Shown here: in pieces, positions 32,900-38,487 of the stretch
Layout of the letters: each line of letters begins with the position of its first letter
Position numbering within the stretch: position 1 is the stretch's first letter
Source of the DNA: Bacillus timonensis
Lineage (GTDB): Bacteria; Bacillota; Bacilli; Bacillales; Bacillaceae_L
DNA: 38,487 bases
Assembly: GCF_004799755.1 (NCBI RefSeq)
Contig: NZ_SLUB01000042.1
Location: forward strand, 1-38,487
Direction: 5' to 3'
Program-made: the position numbers and the translations under genes
Notes under the pieces: model-generated
Databases searched by the model: none
What the model saw: only the letters and a program-made list of their open reading frames with translations
Told to the model about the DNA's origin: nothing

Positions 32900-33526
32900 T
32901 TATTTTCGGCAATTAAATACTATTTTGTACATATTGTTCACAGAGTATTTGCGTTTAAAAGTAATTTCTAGCAAACATATACTAGAATCTTTAATAGAAA
33001 AACAAAGCAAAATTGGATTACCCATGGTTGATAACTGAATTCGGATTTGATGAGGTCTTCCCGTGTGAAGATTCACAGAAAGTAGACTAAATCCTTTTTT
33101 CGATTCCATAACCTCGTAATCTAGCACTGCCTTTTTAACATTGGGATGTGTTGGAGGGACAACGAATACCTTATTTTTCTGACGATCCTTATGAAGATAA
33201 TGTACAAGCTGCCCCCTTTTCTTGTTTAGGGTTCCATGAACAACTGCAAAATAATTTCGTTCGATCACATGTCTTCGAAACATATCCGATAATCTAGAAG
33301 CCGCCTTAGACGTTTTTGCAAATACCATGGCACCCCCAACGGGACGGTCTAAGCGATGTATCAGTCCTAAATACACATTACCAGGCTTTTGGTAGCGTAT
33401 TTTTAAATCGTTTCTTAACATTGTTAACAAATCAAGGTCTCCGCTACTATCTTCTTATACAGGAATATTAATTGGCTTTTCTACCAAAAGCAGATGATTA
33501 TCCTCATACAAAATAGGAATTTTCAT
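32900..33526 (-). pseudogene. RluA-type pseudouridine synthase gene, broken
   Basis: The gene opens at ATG 33526 with AAGGAG 10 bases upstream and reads MKIPILYEDNHLLLVEKP, typical of RluA-family pseudouridine synthases. Codon 24 is TAA (33455-33457), after which the frame continues unbroken with EDSSGDLDLLTMLRNDLK and the catalytic HRLDRPVGG. Relatives have Gln here (VQEDSSG-like), so CAA-to-TAA explains the stop. The protein is also abnormal at its end: after TGRPHQIRIQLSTMGNPI the expected GD-x-YG segment and final 50 or so residues are missing, replaced by an unrelated tail. Two lesions argue for a real pseudogene rather than a single sequencing error. No S4 domain is present. Confidence 0.85.
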
Positions 33527-33582
33527 AAAATCTCTTCTCCTTAAGGCATATTGCATCTATCATAACATCTTTGTAAGAAATA

Positions 33583-33612
33583 TTCGCCAATTGCCTACAT
33601 TCCCTATATAAT
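33583..33612 (+). promoter_or_regulatory. Possible promoter of the CNT transporter gene
   Basis: TTCGCC (33583-33588), 18-bp spacer, consensus TATAAT (33607-33612). It would leave a leader of about 190 bases. I examined that leader for a purine riboswitch and do not see one; a small hairpin ATGG / CCAT lies near 33706-33722. Confidence 0.35.
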
Positions 33613-33809
33613 GTTATCCTATGTTTTCAGCTATTGTGGTGACCGTGAACCTTATCCATATTTTTTCATCATTCTAGAAACGATGTCTGGGTACTTTTTC
33701 TAAAATATGGGCAAAATATCCATTGCAGTCATAAAAAAAGAGGTTGCTATGCGAGCGGTAACGATACTGGAAGCATATACATCATGTTTAAATCATCAGG
33801 AGGTTACAT

Positions 33810-34991
33810 ATGCAATATGTTATTTCAATTTTAGGTATTCTTGTTGTCTTATTTTTAGCTTGGCTAGCAAGCTCCAATCGAAAAAAGGTAAAAGTTAAAC
33901 CTATAATCACAATGCTTATCATTCAAATCATCTTATCGGTGTTCCTATTAAATACGGAATTTGGGCTTATCCTTATCACGGCCATTTCAAATGTATTTAA
34001 CAAACTGCTTGAATATGCAAGCGAAGGTATTTCCTTTGTATTTGGCGGCATGGCAAACGAAGGAGAGGCCCCCTTCTTTTTAACTGTCTTGTTGCCCATT
34101 ATATTTATTTCTGTATTAATTGGGATTCTCCAGCATCTGAGAATTCTACCGCTTCTGATGAAGGGAATCGGATGGCTCTTAAGTAAAGTGAATGGGATGG
34201 GGATCCTTGAATCATATAACGCAGTTGCTTCATTAATGGTGGGACAATCAGAGGTTTTCATCACATTGAAAAAACAACTAGGCCTTCTTTCAAAACAGCG
34301 TTTGTATACTCTTTGTGCTTCGGCGATGTCAACTGTATCCATATCCATAGTGGGCGCGTATATGACGATGCTTGAGCCAAAATATGTTGTCACAGCTTTA
34401 GCTTTAAATTTATTTGGTGGATTTATCATCGCTTCTATTATTAATCCGTACGAGGTACAACCAAATGAAGATATGTTAGAGATCCAGGAATTTAGAAGGC
34501 AATCCTTTTTTGAGATGCTCGGGGAGTACATCCTTGATGGTTTTAAGGTTGCTATTATTGTCGGTGCTATGTTGATTGGGTTCATTGCGTTAATGGCGGG
34601 AATCAATCACGTGTTTGAACTCATATTTCATATTTCCTTCCAGCAAATTTTAGGTTATCTATTTGCTCCAATTGCACTCATTATGGGAATTCCACTATCA
34701 GAGGCCGTGAGTGCCGGGGGAATTATGGCGACTAAACTCGTGACGAATGAATTTGTCGCGATGTTGGATTTATCCGGAGGCAATCATGACTTTAGTACCC
34801 GCACAATTGGGATCCTATCTGTGTTCTTGGTTTCGTTTGCCAATTTCTCATCCATCGGCATTATTACCGGGGCGGTCAAAAGTTTGAACGAAGAACAAGG
34901 AAATGTCGTCGCAAGTTTTGGTCTGAAGCTCTTATATGGTGCCACACTTGCGAGCATTCTTTCAGGCATCATCGTTAGTTTAGTATTGTAA
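33810..34991 (+). CDS. CNT family nucleoside transporter (NupC-like)
   Basis: A 393-residue membrane protein of the concentrative nucleoside transporter family, which imports nucleosides with sodium or protons. Family motifs are [20 protein letters not shown], the Gly-rich [11 protein letters not shown] and the second-hairpin motif [20 protein letters not shown], with [13 protein letters not shown] near the end. Helices cover nearly the whole chain. AGGAGG precedes ATG 33810. It fits the nucleobase and nucleoside theme of the window but is 25 kb from the NCS1 permease. Single gene with a strong terminator. Confidence 0.93.
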   Translation: MQYVISILGILVVLFLAWLASSNRKKVKVKPIITMLIIQIILSVFLLNTEFGLILITAISNVFNKLLEYASEGISFVFGGMANEGEAPFFLTVLLPIIFISVLIGILQHLRILPLLMKGIGWLLSKVNGMGILESYNAVASLMVGQSEVFITLKKQLGLLSKQRLYTLCASAMSTVSISIVGAYMTMLEPKYVVTALALNLFGGFIIASIINPYEVQPNEDMLEIQEFRRQSFFEMLGEYILDGFKVAIIVGAMLIGFIALMAGINHVFELIFHISFQQILGYLFAPIALIMGIPLSEAVSAGGIMATKLVTNEFVAMLDLSGGNHDFSTRTIGILSVFLVSFANFSSIGIITGAVKSLNEEQGNVVASFGLKLLYGATLASILSGIIVSLVL

Positions 34992-35002
34992 ATATATAGC
35001 CA

Positions 35003-35036
35003 GGAACCCACTACTAGAGTAGTGGGTTCCTTTTTT
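35003..35036 (+). terminator. Intrinsic terminator of the CNT gene
   Basis: GGAACCCACTACT / AGTAGTGGGTTCC: a perfect 13-bp stem with a tiny loop and T6. Confidence 0.93.
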
Positions 35037-35060
35037 GAGCTTGACTATATAAGGGGTGAA

Positions 35061-35909
35061 TTAAAATCCATTAACAAAGTTATCTATGGTTTCCCTTTCA
35101 TCTTCCGTTAGTTCCCTTTTTACGTGCTTTTCGTATTCCTCTATTATTTTCGATTTATCACCATCGAACATTTCTGTAAATTTCGCAACGGTTCTAAGCT
35201 TGGCAACTTCCTGATTATATTCTTCTTTTGAAATCGGCCGTTGGTGCGATGGAATATATGTATCTGCATCAAATAATTCTAATTCGTCTAAAAGCGCAAG
35301 TGTTGTCTTAACCGTATAGTTATCCTTTTCCGAAAAAATATCAGGATATATACAATCGCCAAGAAATAGAATCTTTTCTTCTTTGATATACACAATGACT
35401 GAGTCCGCTGCGTGATCTCCCCCAACGTGTTGAACGACACATGTTATCCCGCCGAGGTCAATTTCTATTCGTTTTTCTATGGTTATATCCGGCAAGACAA
35501 TCTTTATATCTCGGTGATCTTTATATTCATTCTTAATAGCCTTTGCACAAAATTCAATTTCTGTTCCTTCTCTTACTCGCTCATCTATCGCCTCGTCCGA
35601 CCATGAAAGCGGAATGAGCTTTTCCATTTCCTTTTTTGTTTTTGCAGAAGCAATTGAAACTGTGTTCGGTAACGCTGAAAGACCAAAGATGTGATCCCAA
35701 TGCCAATGAGTAAGCACAACCATATCAGGTTGTTCTAACTCACCTTTCATTGTTTCTTTCATAAAATAATGGGCATGGTCTTCCGAGTTACCTGCATCAA
35801 TCATTAACGTCTTGTTATTTCCAACCACCATTCCTAAAATAGGTCGGTCAGTCTCCGATATTGGAGTAATATACCAAAAACTCTTTCCTATCTTGTTAAT
35901 TGAGTGCAT
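35061..35909 (-). CDS. MBL-fold metallo-hydrolase
   Basis: A 282-residue metallo-beta-lactamase-fold hydrolase. The metal motif LTHWHWDH is near residue 70, HVGGDHAADS supplies the third-site His, FLGDCIYPDI the bridging Asp and PSHQRPIS the last His. The C-terminal 60 residues are helical and charged (EEYEKHVKRELTEDERETI). Nothing fixes the substrate; glyoxalase II-like thioesters, lactones and phosphoesters are all possible. I choose ATG 35909 because AGGAG lies 10 bases upstream; an in-frame GTG at 35936 lies before that site. No terminator was recognised downstream on this strand. Confidence 0.88.
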   Translation of the reverse strand: MHSINKIGKSFWYITPISETDRPILGMVVGNNKTLMIDAGNSEDHAHYFMKETMKGELEQPDMVVLTHWHWDHIFGLSALPNTVSIASAKTKKEMEKLIPLSWSDEAIDERVREGTEIEFCAKAIKNEYKDHRDIKIVLPDITIEKRIEIDLGGITCVVQHVGGDHAADSVIVYIKEEKILFLGDCIYPDIFSEKDNYTVKTTLALLDELELFDADTYIPSHQRPISKEEYNQEVAKLRTVAKFTEMFDGDKSKIIEEYEKHVKRELTEDERETIDNFVNGF

Positions 35910-36312
35910 AACGGGGTGACTCCTTTCTTTTATCACTATCTTTCTTCAAATTGCAGTTATTTACTCCATTCTCAAATGGCAAAAAACCTGCATTTACTTA
36001 TAGTACCGCTCTTGTGTGATTTCGGAAAAAGTTTTACTTTCAATTTAATTTTAGCAAGTTAAAATTGGGGCACCTTCGAAAGCCTTCCCAGTTAAATTTA
36101 GTTCCCCTCGGCTCACTCCCATACTGTTGATGTAACTCCAAAGTTATCATTGAACCTAAAATGCGGTCAGTCCACCATTGCAAATCCCCTCTGAACTGTT
36201 TCAAAATTTATGAATCTTTTAAGATTTGTTGACATAGGAATAATTTGGTATTGTTTTTGGAAATTGGTAGTTTTGCAAAAATCGGTGGCTTTCAAGGAAA
36301 GGTGATGTGACT
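35910..36312. other. 403-bp gene-poor region with an unassigned open frame
   Basis: No recognised gene. On the minus strand a 54-codon frame runs from TTG 36204 to TGA 36040 (key stretch WWTDRILGSMITLELHQQYG, then SEPRGTKFNWEGFRRCPNFN). It has no ribosome binding site but its bases are more GC-rich than the flanks, and Trp, Arg and Pro content is high, so it could be a gene remnant or structured RNA. On the + strand a perfect -35 TTGACA (36229-36234) lies 80 bp before the ABC gene, but the expected -10 is poor. Confidence 0.35.
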
Positions 36313-37242
36313 GTGAATATTCTAGAGGTACGGAATTTAAAGAAATCCTTTGGTTCCATTCAAGCCGTTAAAGATATTAGCTTTTCTGTAAAAGAGGGAG
36401 AAATTTTTACCATTATCGGACCAAATGGGGCAGGAAAAACAACAACGCTTGAGATGATTGAAGGCTTGGTTACACCGGATCATGGAGAAATACAATTTGG
36501 GGAATTGAACTGGAACAAGCACGCAATAACTATAAAAAAGAAAATTGGGGTACAGCCGCAATCTAGTGCCATGTTTGATTTATTGACACCTGAAGAAAAT
36601 TTGAATCTATTTGCTACATTTTATGATAAGGCACGGTCAACAGAGGAAATTCTGAAATTGGTTAATCTGACCGAACACCGTAAGAATCAAGTCAAAAAAT
36701 TATCTGGTGGTCAACGGCAACGACTTGCAATCGGGCTTGCCATGATTAGTGATCCCGAAGTCGTATTTCTGGATGAACCAACAACCGGACTCGATCCCCA
36801 GGCACGACGTAATGTTTGGGAGATTATTCTTGAGCTTAAGAAATTGGGGAAAACGATTATTCTCACCACACATTACATGGAAGAAGCGGAAAAACTTAGC
36901 GACAGGGTGTGCATCGTTGACCAGGGGTTGATCGTAACCTTGGACTCCCCTACTGGATTAATCGAAAAATTAACAAATGAAAGAGAGGTTCGATTATCCT
37001 TCCTTGATGGCGAGAAAGCCGCTTTTGATGCAGAGCTTTTTGCAAAAGCTCTTGATTCTGTGACACGGACGGAACGTGAAGATGCTGCACTTAAGCTATG
37101 GACAATTAAACCCGAGGATTTACTGTTTGACTTATTTAAGTTTACAAAAGACAAGGAATATCAAGTCGAACAAGTTTCGATTCACGAAATGAGTCTTGAA
37201 GATGTCTTTATCGCATATACCGGTAAGGCGTGGAGGGATTAA
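36313..37242 (+). CDS. ABC transporter ATP-binding protein (ABC-2 exporter type)
   Basis: A 309-residue ATPase. Walker A is GPNGAGKTTT, the Q-loop GVQPQSS, the signature LSGGQRQRLAIGLAM, Walker B VVFLDEPTTGLDP and the switch His in TTHYMEE. The C-terminal 80 residues form the extension usual in drug or lipid exporters, ending MSLEDVFIAYTGKAWRD. It resembles LnrL/YfiL-type ATPases of polyene and lantibiotic resistance exporters. I start at GTG 36313, 7 bases after AAAGGTGA; GTG 36307 is nearly on top of that site. The permease gene begins 1 bp after its stop. Confidence 0.92.
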   Translation: MNILEVRNLKKSFGSIQAVKDISFSVKEGEIFTIIGPNGAGKTTTLEMIEGLVTPDHGEIQFGELNWNKHAITIKKKIGVQPQSSAMFDLLTPEENLNLFATFYDKARSTEEILKLVNLTEHRKNQVKKLSGGQRQRLAIGLAMISDPEVVFLDEPTTGLDPQARRNVWEIILELKKLGKTIILTTHYMEEAEKLSDRVCIVDQGLIVTLDSPTGLIEKLTNEREVRLSFLDGEKAAFDAELFAKALDSVTRTEREDAALKLWTIKPEDLLFDLFKFTKDKEYQVEQVSIHEMSLEDVFIAYTGKAWRD

Positions 37243-37243
37243 G

Positions 37244-38248
37244 ATGAATAATCTCAAGCAATTTAAACAAATGTTCCTTGCTCAATTAAAATTAACCTTC
37301 CGTGAAAAACAAGCGTGGTTTTGGGGAATCTTTTTCCCAATTATTCTAATGGTTATTTTTATGACGATCTTTGGCGGTGGTTCAAATGATGATTTCAGCA
37401 ACAAAGTTGTTATTGTTAATGAATCTTCAAATGAAATGTCTACTATGATGGCTAGTCAATTACAACAAATTCCTATTATTGAAGTAAGTGAAAATGGTTC
37501 TGTTAGTGAAGAGAAGGCAAAAATTCTAGTAAAAGAGAAGGAAGTCGATGCTGCCATCATCTTGCCAGAATCAGCACAGGCAACATCGATTAAACTGATC
37601 GTAAACAAAGAAAATGAACAAAGTGTTTCAACCCAAGTCGTATCAGGTATCCTAGATAAATTCATTCAGCAGGCAAACTTGCAAGCAGTTGGTGCAACCC
37701 CAACCTTTGAGCAGCAATTTGAAACCATTTCCTCAGGCAGTCCGGAATTAGAGTATACTGATTTTCTCTTAACCGGAATGATTGCTTTATCAATTGCCCA
37801 AGGTGGCTTATTCGGAATGGTTGACTTAGTAGATATGCGCAGAAAAGGGTTAATAAAAAGGCTGCGGATGACCCCGGCAAAAATGGGTATCTTTGGCCTG
37901 AGCGATATGATTATGCGTCTGTTATTTAGCATCGTTCAAATCATTCTCTTAACCTTAATTGGCGTATTCATATTTGGGGTTAATCTATTTATTAATTTCC
38001 CTAGTTTATTGCTTGTTTTCTTAATGGGAGCTCTCTCCTTCAATGCAATTGGCTATTTTATTTCTTCTTTTAGCAATACCAATGAGGCTTACATGGGAGT
38101 AGCGAACATTATCAGCTTTCTGATGATGTTTGTAAGTGGTATTTTCTTTCCAATTGAAACAATGCCCGAATGGCTGCAGCCTGTATCAAATATTCTTCCA
38201 CTCACCTATTTTGCAGAAGGTTTGAGAGACAGTATGGTCTATATATAA
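37244..38248 (+). CDS. ABC-2 type permease, C-terminally truncated by IS insertion
   Basis: The visible 334 residues form an ABC-2 exporter permease: an N-terminal helix (QAWFWGIFFPIILMVIFMTIF), a large extracytoplasmic domain (about 45-175) and at least four further helices, with FSNTNEAYMGVANIISFLMM and FFPIETMPEWLQPVSNILPL as family marks. The frame stops at TAA 38246, two bases before the apparent terminus of an IS21-family element. Relatives continue past LTYFAEGLRDSMVY with a last membrane helix and short tail, so about 40-50 residues are missing. GGAGGG precedes ATG 37244, and ORF order with the ATPase gene is normal. A partner permease, often next, would be beyond the IS. The exporter is probably inactive. 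Confidence 0.83.
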   Translation: MNNLKQFKQMFLAQLKLTFREKQAWFWGIFFPIILMVIFMTIFGGGSNDDFSNKVVIVNESSNEMSTMMASQLQQIPIIEVSENGSVSEEKAKILVKEKEVDAAIILPESAQATSIKLIVNKENEQSVSTQVVSGILDKFIQQANLQAVGATPTFEQQFETISSGSPELEYTDFLLTGMIALSIAQGGLFGMVDLVDMRRKGLIKRLRMTPAKMGIFGLSDMIMRLLFSIVQIILLTLIGVFIFGVNLFINFPSLLLVFLMGALSFNAIGYFISSFSNTNEAYMGVANIISFLMMFVSGIFFPIETMPEWLQPVSNILPLTYFAEGLRDSMVYI

Positions 38249-38249
38249 A

Positions 38250-38487
38250 TGTCAACACAAATATGTACATTTTTGCTTGTTTAAGGATGTACAAAATTAC
38301 TCATTTTCTATCGTAAAATGATCCTTTAAGCGGTAGGAATCCCCCACCATTGTCACGACTGTCGCATGGTGTAAAATACGGTCTAGAATGGCATTTGCCA
38401 GTTTAGGTTCCTGAAAGACTTCATCCCATGCTTTAAAATTTACATTTGTTGTTAAGATAGTACTTCGCTTTTCATATCGCATATCAA
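38250..38487 (-). mobile_element. End of an IS21-family insertion sequence
   Basis: The terminus appears to begin TGTCAACACAAATATGTACA at 38250. The subterminal region repeats ATGTACA twice (38262-38268 and 38287-38293), as IS21 ends carry multiple transposase-binding repeats. The istB gene follows on the minus strand with its 3' end facing the terminus, the normal IS21 orientation. The rest of the element, its other end and the target duplication lie outside the window. Confidence 0.8.
38297..38487 (-). CDS. istB: IS21-family helper ATPase IstB, C-terminal part
   Basis: The last 63 codons of an IstB-like AAA+ ATPase that assists the IstA transposase. The visible sequence includes DMRYEKRSTILTTNVNF, corresponding to the sensor-1 region (normally ERRSTIITSN), then ANAILDRILHHATVVTM and the typical GDSYRLKDH near the C-terminus. 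The 5' part is beyond the right edge. The frame is intact as far as seen. Confidence 0.88.
   Translation of the reverse strand, partial: DMRYEKRSTILTTNVNFKAWDEVFQEPKLANAILDRILHHATVVTMVGDSYRLKDHFTIENE

Noticed and set aside
33527-33809. Purine riboswitch in the leader of the nucleoside transporter gene
   Set aside because: The long leader invites it, but the conserved loops and joining sequence of the guanine/adenine aptamer are not present.
33707-33898. 63-codon frame overlapping the start of the nucleoside transporter gene
   Set aside because: It runs out of frame into the transporter coding sequence, has a poor start site and reads as Cys-rich nonsense.

Overview
The window reads as chromosome of a low-GC, Gram-positive endospore-former relative (Bacillaceae). 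Supporting signs are strong AGGAGG-type ribosome binding sites, GTG and TTG starts, intrinsic terminators after most genes, a proBA T-box, preQ1-I riboswitches, an LPXTG-type surface protein, a LysM/3D wall protein and a PerR-like ahpCF promoter. No tRNA, rRNA, CRISPR array or prophage was seen. The species cannot be fixed from sequence reading alone.

Layout. 1-2 kb: edge of a membrane-protein gene, then a short-chain dehydrogenase divergent from a TetR regulator. 2-6.2 kb: a large LPXTG-anchored SGNH hydrolase, a divergent uracil-DNA glycosylase-family protein and a DUF1646 membrane protein. 6.2-10.4 kb: an NCS1 purine/cytosine-type permease, a PucG-like class V aminotransferase and an HPr kinase paralogue. 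A 14-bp palindrome occurs in front of both the DUF1646 gene and the permease gene. 10.6-14.5 kb: two-domain sulfurtransferase, acetolactate-synthase-like TPP enzyme and RlmI-like methyltransferase. 14.5-16.7 kb: an actin-type partition cassette (ParM-like ATPase, ribbon-helix-helix ParR-like protein, TGTAAAC repeat array) between housekeeping genes. 16.7-19.4 kb: proB-proA under a proline T-box. 19.5-21.8 kb: ahpC-ahpF. 21.9-29.1 kb: multicopper oxidase lipoprotein, a VOC pseudogene, an unknown protein, BCCT and EamA transporters, a YjdM/PhnA-like protein and a LysM/3D protein. 29.2-31.3 kb: queuosine-precursor genes (queF, queC, VUT transporter) with two separate preQ1-I riboswitches. 31.3-36 kb: LURP-one-like protein, FAH-family enzyme, an RluA-type pseudogene, a CNT nucleoside transporter and an MBL-fold hydrolase. 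36.3-38.5 kb: an ABC exporter operon whose permease is cut short by the end of an IS21-family element.

Themes. Nucleobase and nucleoside handling recurs (NCS1 permease, ureidoglycine-type aminotransferase, CNT transporter, 7-deazaguanine genes). Gene decay is visible three times: two genes each carry one in-frame stop explained by a single C-to-T change (CGA to TGA, CAA to TAA), and one permease is truncated by an insertion sequence. The most unusual item is the complete-looking ParM/ParR/centromere-like module in a chromosomal setting with no replication gene nearby. The HPr kinase paralogue, which lacks the metal-binding Glu of the family signature, and the twin palindromic operators come next.
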